Made by a program: the position numbers and the translations under genes. The notes beneath the pieces are model-generated. The model saw nothing but the letters and a program-made list of their open reading frames with translations, did no database searches and was not told where the DNA came from. From Bacillus mobilis (GTDB lineage: Bacteria > Bacillota > Bacilli > Bacillales > Bacillaceae_G): 37,326 nucleotides of DNA. The stretch spans positions 1-37,326 of the forward strand of contig NZ_MACF01000150.1 in assembly GCF_001884045.1 (NCBI RefSeq). Direction: 5' to 3'. Shown here piece after piece: positions 16,777-24,675 of the stretch. How positions within the stretch are numbered: the stretch's first letter is position 1; every line of letters begins with the position of its first letter.

Positions 16777-18123
16777 TTGTTTCGTTCTTTTACAAATGGT
16801 TGCGTCGCCTTAGTGCAACGTTTCTTGCCAGAGCCGTTTATTTTATCATGTTTATTAACTGTTTTTGTTATTTTCTTCGGCATGTTTGCGACTCACCAAA
16901 CACCTGTGGAAATGATTAATCATTGGGGTAATGGAATTTGGGGACTTCTCGCCTTTTCTATGCAAATGGCACTTGTACTCGTGACAGGATCTGCTTTAGC
17001 AAATGCTCCCCTCATTAAAAAAGGATTAACGAAAGCGGCAAAACTACCGAAAACGAATGGACAAGGTATTATTGCCATTTCAATCGTAAGTTTACTAGGG
17101 GCATACATAAACTGGGGATTTGGTATTGTTGTATCTGTTTTATATGCAAAAGAAGTGGCAAGGCAGCTTGAAGGATTAGATTATAGACTTGCAATTGCTT
17201 CTTCTTACTCTGGATTTCTCATTTGGCATGCAGGGCTTTCTGCTTCTATTCCTCTTACATTAGCAACTGGCGGAGAAACGTTAATTAAAACGACAGCTGG
17301 CAGTATTAAAGAAGCGATTCCAATAACAGAAACGCTATTCTCACCATACGCACTCGTTCCAGTTATTATTTTTCTCGTTACGATGCCTCTCATTAATAAA
17401 GCGATGCATCCAGATGAAAAACATACGATAACTGTAGATCCTAGCGTATTCCATGAAGAAGCTGCTGCTCAAGAAGTAGGAAACAATACATTTGCCGAAA
17501 AAATGGAAAATAGTATCATTATTACACTTTGCGTTGGATTGTTAGGTCTCATTTATATTTTCAATTACTTTTATACGAAAGGCTTTAACCTTACGCTAGA
17601 CATCGTTATTTTTATGTTATTAATTGCTGGACTTATTTTCCACCGTACTCCGATTCAATATATTCGTGCCTTTTCAGACTCTACGAAAAGTGCTTCTGGT
17701 ATTTTACTTCAATTTCCGTTTTATGCTGGAATTATGGGAATGATGATTGGAGCAAATAGTGAAGGACTTTCACTTGGAGGAGCTATTTCGAATTTCTTTA
17801 TTAGCATTTCAAACGAAACGACTTTCCCGCTCTTCACTTTTTTAAGTGCTGGCATCGTTAATATTTTCGTTCCATCTGGTGGTGGTCAATGGGCTGTGCA
17901 AGCACCCATTATGATTCCAGCTGGCGCTGAACTTGGTGTACCCGCTGCAAAAACAGCAATGGCAATTGCGTGGGGCGATGCTTGGACGAATTTGATTCAA
18001 CCATTCTGGGCATTACCGGCATTAGCGATAGCTGGTTTAGGTGCTCGTGATATTATGGGATTTTGCGTTGTTAACTTACTATATGCAGGATTTATCATTA
18101 GTCTATGTTTCCTATTTATTTAA
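16777..18123 (+). CDS. Short-chain fatty acid carrier (AtoE/SCFA_trans family)
   Basis: 448 residues, a polytopic membrane protein of the short-chain fatty acid transporter family related to E. coli AtoE. Typical stretches are LPEPFILSCLLTVFVIFFG at the N-terminus, AYINWGFGIVVSV, HAGLSASIPLTLA and VPSGGGQWAVQAP near the C-terminal third. It is expected to move acetoacetate or butyrate-like acids. Translation starts at TTG 16777 behind an almost perfect AAGGAGGTTGATC. It is divergent from the PlcR unit, and because the PlcR box is symmetric an effect on this gene cannot be excluded. Single gene with its own terminator. Confidence 0.9.
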   Translation: MFRSFTNGCVALVQRFLPEPFILSCLLTVFVIFFGMFATHQTPVEMINHWGNGIWGLLAFSMQMALVLVTGSALANAPLIKKGLTKAAKLPKTNGQGIIAISIVSLLGAYINWGFGIVVSVLYAKEVARQLEGLDYRLAIASSYSGFLIWHAGLSASIPLTLATGGETLIKTTAGSIKEAIPITETLFSPYALVPVIIFLVTMPLINKAMHPDEKHTITVDPSVFHEEAAAQEVGNNTFAEKMENSIIITLCVGLLGLIYIFNYFYTKGFNLTLDIVIFMLLIAGLIFHRTPIQYIRAFSDSTKSASGILLQFPFYAGIMGMMIGANSEGLSLGGAISNFFISISNETTFPLFTFLSAGIVNIFVPSGGGQWAVQAPIMIPAGAELGVPAAKTAMAIAWGDAWTNLIQPFWALPALAIAGLGARDIMGFCVVNLLYAGFIISLCFLFI

Positions 18124-18126
18124 ACG

Positions 18127-18151
18127 AAAAGCTAGTTTTATACTAGCTTTT
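18127..18151 (+). terminator. Terminator of the fatty acid carrier gene
   Basis: AAAAGCTAGT pairs with ACTAGCTTTT over 10 bp (loop 18137-18141), followed by T's on the plus strand. Confidence 0.85.
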
Positions 18152-18163
18152 TTATATAATAAA

Positions 18164-18517
18164 TCACTTATTTCCCACGCAATTTATTACGTCCTCCCAC
18201 TCTATCTCCGTAAGATATAACGCCTCAAATGCAAAAAAGTCTTCACATACTTTTTCAATTAAATGTGGATTGTTTTTAAGGAAGTTCCACTGTAACGCTT
18301 TAGGAAGAAAATACGTTTCATATTCTTTACTTCCTCTTACTACCTCATCCACTTCTCTTTCACAAATCCCTCTTATTAAATAATCATTTCTTAATTGAAT
18401 CTTCATTTGTTGAAACGTTTCACTACATTTCTTCAATTGAAGTAAGCAATTAATATATGTACGAAAAAGTTCGTTATCATACTGACAACAATTTATAATA
18501 CGTTCCATTTCATTCAT
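18164..18517 (-). CDS. Hypothetical protein coupled to the quinone reductase
   Basis: 117 residues, soluble, predominantly helical and rich in Cys (for example IINCCQY, LKKCSETF, RGICEREV, INCVGNK). I do not recognise a family. The start is ATG 18517, which overlaps the TGA of the upstream flavodoxin-fold gene (ATGA), so the two are translationally coupled and probably linked in function. A longer frame upstream is only overlap with that gene. Confidence 0.72.
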   Translation of the reverse strand: MNEMERIINCCQYDNELFRTYINCLLQLKKCSETFQQMKIQLRNDYLIRGICEREVDEVVRGSKEYETYFLPKALQWNFLKNNPHLIEKVCEDFFAFEALYLTEIEWEDVINCVGNK

Positions 18518-19089
18518 AACGTACGAGCCTTTTCTTCTATTTGTAATAACCACTTTTCCCGCTTCTCTACTTTACTCGTTTTCACAGATTGAAAAACTGA
18601 CCGTTTTATATCGCGAATGCCGCAAAAACGTAACACACCTCTCTTCATCATAATCCAATCTGCTGATCGATATAATAGTGCGACGTACCATAATGGTGAA
18701 TCTAACGTATTAATTACCCATGCCTTCTTACCTTTCAATAAGCCTTTCGGCAAAGCACCTTCATATTTATAAGCAAATCCAGCAACGAAAATGCGATCAA
18801 TAAATCCTTTTAAAATAGCAGGCATCCCCCACCACCATACTGGATATATAAATAGAAACGTATCTGCTTCTTCCACTAACGTTCTGTACCGAGCTGTTTC
18901 TTCTTCATTTACTAAATCACGTCTTTTTTTCTCCTCATTAAATACAAGGACTGGATCAAATTGCTCCTTATATAAATCAAGTACCGTAACCGAATGATTA
19001 GTTTTTTGTAATCCTTTTTGCACATGCTTTAAAATCGCCGCGTTAAAACTGGAAGGACTAGGATGAGCGTATACAATTAGTACATTCAC
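18514..19089 (-). CDS. NAD(P)H dehydrogenase (quinone)/flavodoxin-fold oxidoreductase
   Basis: A 191-residue flavoprotein of the NQO1/KefF/MdaB type. The FMN/FAD phosphate loop is VYAHPSPSSFNAAI at the N-terminus. The isoalloxazine region is FIYPVWWWGMPAILKGFIDR with the family's PxWW-x2-P-A-x-LKG-(Y/F)-x-DR signature (about residues 81-101). It is expected to reduce quinones by two electrons using NAD(P)H. First gene of a two-gene unit with the 117-residue protein. Confidence 0.92.
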   Translation of the reverse strand: MNVLIVYAHPSPSSFNAAILKHVQKGLQKTNHSVTVLDLYKEQFDPVLVFNEEKKRRDLVNEEETARYRTLVEEADTFLFIYPVWWWGMPAILKGFIDRIFVAGFAYKYEGALPKGLLKGKKAWVINTLDSPLWYVALLYRSADWIMMKRGVLRFCGIRDIKRSVFQSVKTSKVEKREKWLLQIEEKARTL

Positions 19090-19112
19090 TACAAAACAGC
19101 TCCCTCTATAAG

Positions 19113-19502
19113 TTAAAGTTTCCCCTTCTTTAACATCTTCTCTACAATTTGCACGTTTTTCGAACTTTGTAATAAACGATTTAATACGGTAAGTAACTCT
19201 TCCTTGTCTAAATCTTTCAGTTTCTCTTTCACCGTACTCTCACCAGCACCTTGAATATCATAAACAACTGCGGCCATATGCTTGCAATAGTTTTCATATG
19301 GACATTCGCAGCTACTTTCTGTAAAATCTTCAAGATCAATAATTACTTCATAGTTTCCTGCATTTCCAGTAACGAAAGCAAATATTTTCTTGTCTTGTAT
19401 TTCCACATCTTCTACATGTCCCTCTTCATAATATTCATACCCTTTATCCAAAATGTACTTAGGAATCCATTTCGTTATATCCTGTAATAAGTAAGCGTAC
19501 AT
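19113..19502 (-). CDS. SWIM zinc-finger domain protein
   Basis: 129 residues from ATG 19502, where GGAAGAGGTG provides the ribosome site. The longer reading frame adds 23 residues without one. The SWIM motif C-x-C-x5-C-x-H is intact (Cys65, Cys67, Cys73, His75 in SSCECPYENYCKHM). SWIM domains bind zinc and mediate DNA or protein contacts and often occur fused to SNF2 helicases; this protein is the domain alone with a helical tail. Its specific role is unknown. Confidence 0.85.
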   Translation of the reverse strand: MYAYLLQDITKWIPKYILDKGYEYYEEGHVEDVEIQDKKIFAFVTGNAGNYEVIIDLEDFTESSCECPYENYCKHMAAVVYDIQGAGESTVKEKLKDLDKEELLTVLNRLLQSSKNVQIVEKMLKKGKL

Positions 19503-19592
19503 AACAACACCTCTTCCTTTAATTCCCTTTTGACTTCCATAACCCCTGCATGTTATTCTAATAACTGTCAAATAGCAAGTCTATATGACAAA

Positions 19593-19735
19593 ACGACTGA
19601 CACCTATTCGGCGGAGGTGTCTCTTTTCATTTGCAGCCGATATGAAGTGCCTCTTTCAGGCACATTCAATCTTTGACACTACACACTCAACACCATTCCC
19701 TTGTATCAGGCTGCTTAAGCAGTCTTTTACTCTAC
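19593..19735. other. Cluster of short hairpins, no gene
   Basis: Three inverted repeats stand close together: GACACCT/AGGTGTC (about 19599-19621), GTGCCT/AGGCAC (about 19648-19664) and CTGCTTAAGCAG (about 19712-19723). The first is followed by TCTTTT on the plus strand. They lie between the SWIM gene start and the terminator of the SAM-switch gene. No coding region is supported. Confidence 0.4.
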
Positions 19736-19748
19736 ATACTTCAAAAAA

Positions 19749-19767
19749 AAGAGAGCTTAGCTCCCTT
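19749..19767 (-). terminator. Terminator of the SAM-switch gene
   Basis: On the minus strand AAGGGAGC-TAA-GCTCTCTT forms an 8-bp stem whose 3-base loop is the stop codon, running into a T tract (19743-19750). Confidence 0.85.
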
Positions 19768-20014
19768 TTCTCGCCTTATAAAATACCCCTTTTTCAGTAT
19801 AGAGATATTCATCAGCTAATGTAATTTTCCCATCCAGTTTTAGTTCATCTAATAGTCTTGATAAATAAAATTGATGTAACATCTTTTTCGTGAATTTTCC
19901 TTCATGATGCGAAACGATATGTTCTTGAATATCTAACAATGATATTGGCTTATTCTGCTCTATCATATATTCATAAACTGTACTACGCAGTTTTACGTAT
20001 TTTTCGAGTGTCAC
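19757..20014 (-). CDS. Small winged-helix-like protein behind a SAM riboswitch
   Basis: About 85 residues from GTG 20014. The region YEYMIEQNKPISLLDIQEHI, then FYLSRLLDELKLDGKI and ADEYLYTEKGVFYKA, looks like a compact helical/winged-helix fold; I recognise no family. AAAGGGG (20027-20033) is 12 bases before the GTG, a long but tolerable gap. The frame stays open upstream to TTG 20074, but that start has no ribosome site. It is the only gene between the SAM riboswitch and the terminator, so it is presumably made when S-adenosylmethionine is scarce. A link to methionine metabolism follows from the riboswitch, not from the protein. Confidence 0.65.
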   Translation of the reverse strand: MTLEKYVKLRSTVYEYMIEQNKPISLLDIQEHIVSHHEGKFTKKMLHQFYLSRLLDELKLDGKITLADEYLYTEKGVFYKARKGS

Positions 20015-20115
20015 AGTACTTCGCAACCCCTTTCTTCTTAATATAAATTTTCGTAATCGGTTTTTTTGCAACAAAAAAACCTCTCCGATAAGAAGAAGTT
20101 ACGTATATATCTTCG

Positions 20116-20212
20116 TCTTATCTCCCAGAACAAATATGTTCTGCTGGAATTAGCACCTGCATCGCGGTTGCTGGGTTTCATCGGGCCAGTCCCTCCACCT
20201 CTCTGGATAAGA
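20116..20212 (-). ncRNA. SAM-I (S-box) riboswitch aptamer
   Basis: On the minus strand the core elements of the S-box are present: GAGAGGTGGAGGGACTGGCC, then CGATGAAACCCAGCAACC and a variable P4 arm (CCAGCAGAACATA-TTTGTTCTGGG). P1 is formed by TCTTATC and GATAAGA. This class binds S-adenosylmethionine and normally turns genes off. Downstream, 20087-20098 can pair with the 3' half of P1, the expected switching element. The gene controlled is the 85-residue protein at 19757-20014. Confidence 0.95.
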
Positions 20213-20231
20213 AAATATTCACTTAATTCTT

Positions 20232-20260
20232 ACTATACGTAATTTCATTTTAATTGTCAA
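20232..20260 (-). promoter_or_regulatory. Promoter of the SAM-riboswitch transcript
   Basis: A perfect TTGACA (20260-20255), 17 bases, then TATAGT (20237-20232) on the minus strand, about 20 bases before the aptamer. Confidence 0.85.
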
Positions 20261-20335
20261 ACAAATATAACAAATAATATTTTCTTCTTTACTGTTCATA
20301 CTACACATATATGAATATGCAAGGAGGATTATGAA

Positions 20336-20527
20336 ATGCATGAAAATGCTCGCGGATATGTCCAAAATTCTTTTCAATCATTACAAGAAGCAAAACATTG
20401 TTTAGAAGAAGCGCTACAAACTGTGGAAAAAGATTTTAATCGCGCACGTATTGAACAATCTCTTTATGCGATTGAACAAGCTATTCAACGCTGTGATTAC
20501 ACGGTTCACATTTTAGAACAAGATTGA
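20336..20527 (+). CDS. Small helical hypothetical protein
   Basis: 63 residues, highly charged and almost entirely helical (FQSLQEAKHCLEEALQTVEK, then RIEQSLYAIEQAIQ), with heptad-like spacing that suggests a coiled-coil or two-helix hairpin. AAGGAGG stands correctly before the ATG, and a 16-bp terminator lies around the stop codon, so the gene is real and monocistronic. It resembles the many short conserved proteins of Bacillus with no assigned role. Confidence 0.78.
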   Translation: MHENARGYVQNSFQSLQEAKHCLEEALQTVEKDFNRARIEQSLYAIEQAIQRCDYTVHILEQD

Positions 20528-20563
20528 AAAAACTTCCCATCATAAGGTGGGAAGTTTTTTCAA
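20524..20563. terminator. Bidirectional terminator, 16-bp perfect stem
   Basis: TTGAAAAAACTTCCCA pairs with TGGGAAGTTTTTTCAA around an 8-base loop. It separates the converging 63-residue protein gene and the YwiC-like gene. Confidence 0.92.
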
Positions 20564-21282
20564 ATGGCATACTTCATAATTATTACCGTTATAATTAAAA
20601 AATATACAGAATTAGCAATTTCTAAAATTCCTACTTTTATAATAGAAATCTTTTTGCCGTACAACATAATTGCCCGAATAACACTCGGTATAAAGATAAG
20701 AGAGCACCACGGATTCATAGCAAATACGATGATTGTTAATAGAATATGATACCCCCATGATATAAAACGATATTTCGGATTATTTTTCTCACGTATCATC
20801 GTTTTCACATAAAACGTACTTCCTAAAAAATATAAAAATGAAATAAGCGCAATAAATAGTGCTGTTTTATCTATAAGTTTCATTGAAAAATAATAACTAA
20901 CTAAACCACCAATACAGAAAACAACAATCGCACTAATGTCATTTAGTAACGCTCTTTCATTTTTTTGACGAGCGTAATACATATTTACTATAAATAATGG
21001 AATCATTACTGCTACGAATAAAAGAATGCGCCATTCATATAATAGAGAAATCATCCCAAATACGAAAGCAATGATAAAATATACAATCGCTGCATGTAAA
21101 TACTCTTTTTTTCGTCTTTGCTTTATGTACGTAAGAAATGGATATGTAGCTAAATAGATTAAGAACCAAGCTACAAACAATGGAATATGATACATAGTAG
21201 GTTTCCCAAGTATGACACTTAATAGAAATGGTATAACGAGCATGGCCCATGCACCGTGTTGCTTCGGAATAACTAACTTCAT
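20560..21282 (-). CDS. YwiC-like membrane protein
   Basis: A 240-residue integral membrane protein with about eight helices. It begins with the family signature PKQHGAWAMLVIPF and has the basic loop TYIKQRRKKEYLHAA, both typical of YwiC-like proteins, which resemble polyprenyltransferase (UbiA-like) membrane folds. The ATG follows AAAAGGGAGGTG. It is separated by a terminator from the ECF operon upstream, so it is probably a single gene. Enzymatic function is not established. Confidence 0.85.
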   Translation of the reverse strand: MKLVIPKQHGAWAMLVIPFLLSVILGKPTMYHIPLFVAWFLIYLATYPFLTYIKQRRKKEYLHAAIVYFIIAFVFGMISLLYEWRILLFVAVMIPLFIVNMYYARQKNERALLNDISAIVVFCIGGLVSYYFSMKLIDKTALFIALISFLYFLGSTFYVKTMIREKNNPKYRFISWGYHILLTIIVFAMNPWCSLIFIPSVIRAIMLYGKKISIIKVGILEIANSVYFLIITVIIMKYAI

Positions 21283-21384
21283 TAACTATACACCTCCCTT
21301 TTGAAAATAGTTCTCACCTACTATTATACAAATAATTTCATATAATAACGGACATATATTGAATCGATTTTTTGACAATAAAAA

Positions 21385-21411
21385 ATGCTCCTTACAATAT
21401 GTAAGAAGCAT
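21385..21411 (-). terminator. Terminator of the ECF transporter operon
   Basis: ATGCTTCTTAC and GTAAGGAGCAT (minus strand) pair with one mismatch, followed by TTTTTTATTG. It lies about 55 bases after the S-component stop. Confidence 0.85.
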
Positions 21412-21466
21412 GAAAGAGGCAAACGAATATGTAAGTCGCGACCCTACCTTATATGAATATGCTTTT

Positions 21467-22168
21467 CTATGCCATGTTATGCTTATCTAATATGCCATAT
21501 TTCTTTTTGAATCTCGTAAGAATCGTAATCCAAGACGTACTAAATAATAGTAAGAAAATAACATTCGAAATCGCATGGCTCAAATCGAAATAAAAACTTG
21601 CAATATAATATGAAACGACTGTTTCCCACGTTGCCTCACGTATAAAACCGAGAAGCCCCCAGAAGTTCATAATCCAGCCAAATAAAAATCCAACAAACAG
21701 TCCGTAGAGTAATCTTCCCCATAGCTTTTTCATTAAAAATGTATTCCGTAATAATCCAGCTATAAAACCAATCATTCCCCACGAAAACATTTGCCACGGC
21801 GTCCACGGACCTTGTCCTAAAAAGATGTTAGATACGATAGCTGCTGTTGCACCGATCATAAAACCAGTTTCACTTCCAAATACGATTGCAGAAACGATAA
21901 TAACAAAAGAAGTCGGTTGTACACTTGGTAAAATAGAAAATGGTACTCTGCTTACTGCTGCAATTGCCGCTAACACAGCAACGAGAACAATTTCACGTGA
22001 AACAAACGCCTTTCTTTCAAAGCGGATATAAAACGGTAACATAATAACAACTAATAAAAACAAACTACTTAGCATGTAATAGCCATCCATGATAAGTGTA
22101 GTAAAGAGTAATGTGCCTATTATTACTGCAAAAATACATATTATGAATGCAACATATCGCTTGGACAC
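21467..22168 (-). CDS. ECF transporter S component (probable corrinoid/vitamin binding subunit)
   Basis: About 233 residues with six or seven membrane helices and the LVAVLAAIAAVSRVPFSILPSVQPTS region typical of ECF substrate-binding subunits, followed by GQGPWTPWQMFSWGMIGF. It is the last gene of the unit with EcfA and EcfT, so the importer is self-contained. The start is placed at GTG 22168 (VSKRY); a GTG at 22189 is possible. The start overlaps the end of the ATPase gene by 28 bases, indicating coupling. The substrate is inferred from the DUF4430/transcobalamin-like genes upstream to be a corrinoid; riboflavin-like or other vitamins are alternatives. Confidence 0.82.
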   Translation of the reverse strand: MSKRYVAFIICIFAVIIGTLLFTTLIMDGYYMLSSLFLLVVIMLPFYIRFERKAFVSREIVLVAVLAAIAAVSRVPFSILPSVQPTSFVIIVSAIVFGSETGFMIGATAAIVSNIFLGQGPWTPWQMFSWGMIGFIAGLLRNTFLMKKLWGRLLYGLFVGFLFGWIMNFWGLLGFIREATWETVVSYYIASFYFDLSHAISNVIFLLLFSTSWITILTRFKKKYGILDKHNMA

Positions 22169-23796
22169 GCTTCGTACACATCCTCCCACGTTAATGCATA
22201 TGGCAACTCTTTTCGAATGAATCGATTGATAGATGTTGTATAAAAGAAATTACCACTAAAAAATTCTTTCGGTGCATCATTCATAATAACTGCTCCGTCA
22301 AATAACATCATACATTGATCAACGTATTTCGCTGCAAACTCAATATCATGCGTCGCCATTACAATAGTTGTACCTTCTTGTTGTAACTTCCTAAATAGCT
22401 CTCCTACTCTTTCTTTTTTCCACGGATCTAATCCCTTTGTCGGTTCATCCAGTAATAATAAAGTCGGCTTTGATAATAACGTAGTACATAACGCAAGTAA
22501 TTGTTGCTCTCCCCCGCTACAATCATGTGGATGGCGTTCTTTAAGCGAGTACAACCAAAACTGTTTTAGCATATCTTCTGCTATTTCTTTTCCTTGTTCT
22601 CCGTATAACTCACGTGCACGTTCATACACCTCATCCCACACTGTATCAAATGTAAAATGATAATATGGATGCTGCGATACATACCCGATCCTTTTAAATC
22701 GTTCTTTCGAATCAATTTTATGTATCACTTTCCCATTCCACTTTACTTTCCCTCTTCTCGCTTTTTGTAATCCAGCTAAAATCGTTAACAGTGTAGACTT
22801 ACCTGTACCATTTTTCCCAACGAGAGCTACCCATTTTCCTTTTTCAATCGATACAGTTAAATCTCGTAAAATAAGCGGACTATTTTTTTCATATTGGAAC
22901 GAAATATGCTCTGCACTTAAAATGACTTCTCGCTTTTCATTTTGTGCTATTGGCTCATTCACATATGATATCGCTGACAAGTTATTCAGTTTCATTTGCG
23001 CTTCTCGCACTGTAAACGGAATATCTTTCGCATTCCACTCTAAAAACAATCTTGGAATTTGCGGAATAAATGGACGGAACTTTTCAACTTCCCACATGTT
23101 CGCTATAACCGTTTTAGGATTTCCATCATATACGATTCCGCCATTATTCATACAAATAACGCGCGTAGCAAGTGGTATCACTTCATCTAAACGATGTTCA
23201 CTTAAAACGATCGTAATGCCAAGTTCTTCGTTTATACGTTTTAACAATCCTAAAAACTCTTTCGCTGCAATTGGATCTAATTGCGCCGTCGGTTCATCTA
23301 ATAATAATAATTTCGGCTGCATAACTAATACCGCAGCTAAATTGACAAGCTGCTTTTGCCCACCAGATAACGTATGAACAGATTGATGCAATAAATCTTG
23401 AAATCCTAAGAAGCTAATAAGCTCTGCGATTCGCTTTTGAATAATATGTGATGGTAATCCGATATTTTCTAAAGAAAATGCTAATTCTTGAATGACTGTA
23501 TCCATTACGAGCTGATTTTCTGGATTTTGAAATACCATGCCAATTTCTTGTGCAGATAATAAATCAGGTACTTCCTCTAATAAAACATCATCATAAAAAA
23601 TTTCTCCTGAACGTGTACCGATTGGAAGTAATTCCTTTTTAAAATGTTTCAATAAAGTCGTCTTCCCAGATCCTGATCCTCCAGCAAGTGCAATAAACTC
23701 TCCTTTTTGAATAGAAAGAGAAATATGCTGTAACGCATATTCGTTTTCATCAGCATATACAAATGATAAATTTTTTATTTCTGCATGCGCCACCAT
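22141..23796 (-). CDS. ECF transporter ATPase with two fused ABC domains
   Basis: 551 residues containing two complete ABC domains in tandem, equivalent to EcfA and EcfA' on one chain. Domain 1 has Walker A GGSGSGKTT (about residues 39-47), signature LSGGQKQ and Walker B LLLLDEPTAQLDP. Domain 2 has Walker A GKNGTGKST, signature CSGGEQQ and LLLLDEPTKGLDP. No membrane segments are present; it energises EcfT plus the S component. ATG 23796 is chosen because AGGAAGTGA is properly spaced. Its start overlaps the EcfT stop by 22 bases. Confidence 0.93.
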   Translation of the reverse strand: MVAHAEIKNLSFVYADENEYALQHISLSIQKGEFIALAGGSGSGKTTLLKHFKKELLPIGTRSGEIFYDDVLLEEVPDLLSAQEIGMVFQNPENQLVMDTVIQELAFSLENIGLPSHIIQKRIAELISFLGFQDLLHQSVHTLSGGQKQLVNLAAVLVMQPKLLLLDEPTAQLDPIAAKEFLGLLKRINEELGITIVLSEHRLDEVIPLATRVICMNNGGIVYDGNPKTVIANMWEVEKFRPFIPQIPRLFLEWNAKDIPFTVREAQMKLNNLSAISYVNEPIAQNEKREVILSAEHISFQYEKNSPLILRDLTVSIEKGKWVALVGKNGTGKSTLLTILAGLQKARRGKVKWNGKVIHKIDSKERFKRIGYVSQHPYYHFTFDTVWDEVYERARELYGEQGKEIAEDMLKQFWLYSLKERHPHDCSGGEQQLLALCTTLLSKPTLLLLDEPTKGLDPWKKERVGELFRKLQQEGTTIVMATHDIEFAAKYVDQCMMLFDGAVIMNDAPKEFFSGNFFYTTSINRFIRKELPYALTWEDVYEACPSDMLHS

Positions 23797-24653
23797 ACCC
23801 ACTCACTTCCTTCCATTATAATTGGTAGACTAATAAACATCGTAAATATGACAAACATCATTCCATCGTATTGCTGAAATAAAATAGATTCGACTTTCGG
23901 ATAAATGATTAACTTTCCTCCGCCATACGTACTACATACAATAGCAATGATAAGTAGAATACTTAAATAACTGAGCGTATACCAATCTCGCCTTTCCATT
24001 CTATACCGAATATATGTCGTACGCTTCGTCACACCAAACCCACGAGCTTGCATAGAATCTGCTGTTTGCAGCGCATCTTCTAATGAACAAATTAATAATA
24101 CTTGCAATAATTGCATACCATTTTTCACCCGTTCCACAATGGAACCTGCATCTACTTGTACACCTTTCGTTTTTTGGACGAGTGTTATTTTCTGTAATCG
24201 CCTCATAAACAAAGGAACAAACCTCACCGTAATCATCGTTAACAATGCTACTTTCGGTGAAATTCTAGAAAACAAATATAAAAATTTATGACTCGAAATA
24301 ATATCATTATACGAAGCAAACGTAAACATAATCGCAACTAATAATAACCCCATTACTACTCCATACATAATCGCCTCAAGCTTAATACGGCTATCACCTA
24401 ACCAAAATAACGTAGTTCGGCCTCTATGTGTTAACAGCGAATTAAATAAAATGACCATAAAAAAGAAAACGATTGTGCTCGGTAACATCTTTCTTATCTT
24501 TTCGCTATTCCCTTGCATCACATTGATTATAACGATTAATAGTATTGCCCCAATTAAAAAAAGAGGATGAAGACACATCATACATAGTATCATCACCCCG
24601 ATATAATAGAAAAAATTCACAAAAGGATGTAAAGAAGAAAAACTTATTTTCAT
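23775..24653 (-). CDS. ECF transporter transmembrane coupling protein EcfT
   Basis: A 292-residue membrane protein of the CbiQ/EcfT family. After several helices comes the cytoplasmic coupling region with the Ala-Arg-Gly signature in SMQARGFGV (about 203-205), which docks to the ATPases. AAAGGA precedes the ATG closely. It is 22 bases downstream of the DUF4430 lipoprotein gene and overlaps the ATPase gene, so all are one operon. It should bind the S component encoded two genes further on. Confidence 0.92.
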   Translation of the reverse strand: MKISFSSLHPFVNFFYYIGVMILCMMCLHPLFLIGAILLIVIINVMQGNSEKIRKMLPSTIVFFFMVILFNSLLTHRGRTTLFWLGDSRIKLEAIMYGVVMGLLLVAIMFTFASYNDIISSHKFLYLFSRISPKVALLTMITVRFVPLFMRRLQKITLVQKTKGVQVDAGSIVERVKNGMQLLQVLLICSLEDALQTADSMQARGFGVTKRTTYIRYRMERRDWYTLSYLSILLIIAIVCSTYGGGKLIIYPKVESILFQQYDGMMFVIFTMFISLPIIMEGSEWVWWRMQK

Positions 24654-24675
24654 AGTCCTTTACCGAATGCCTTTC

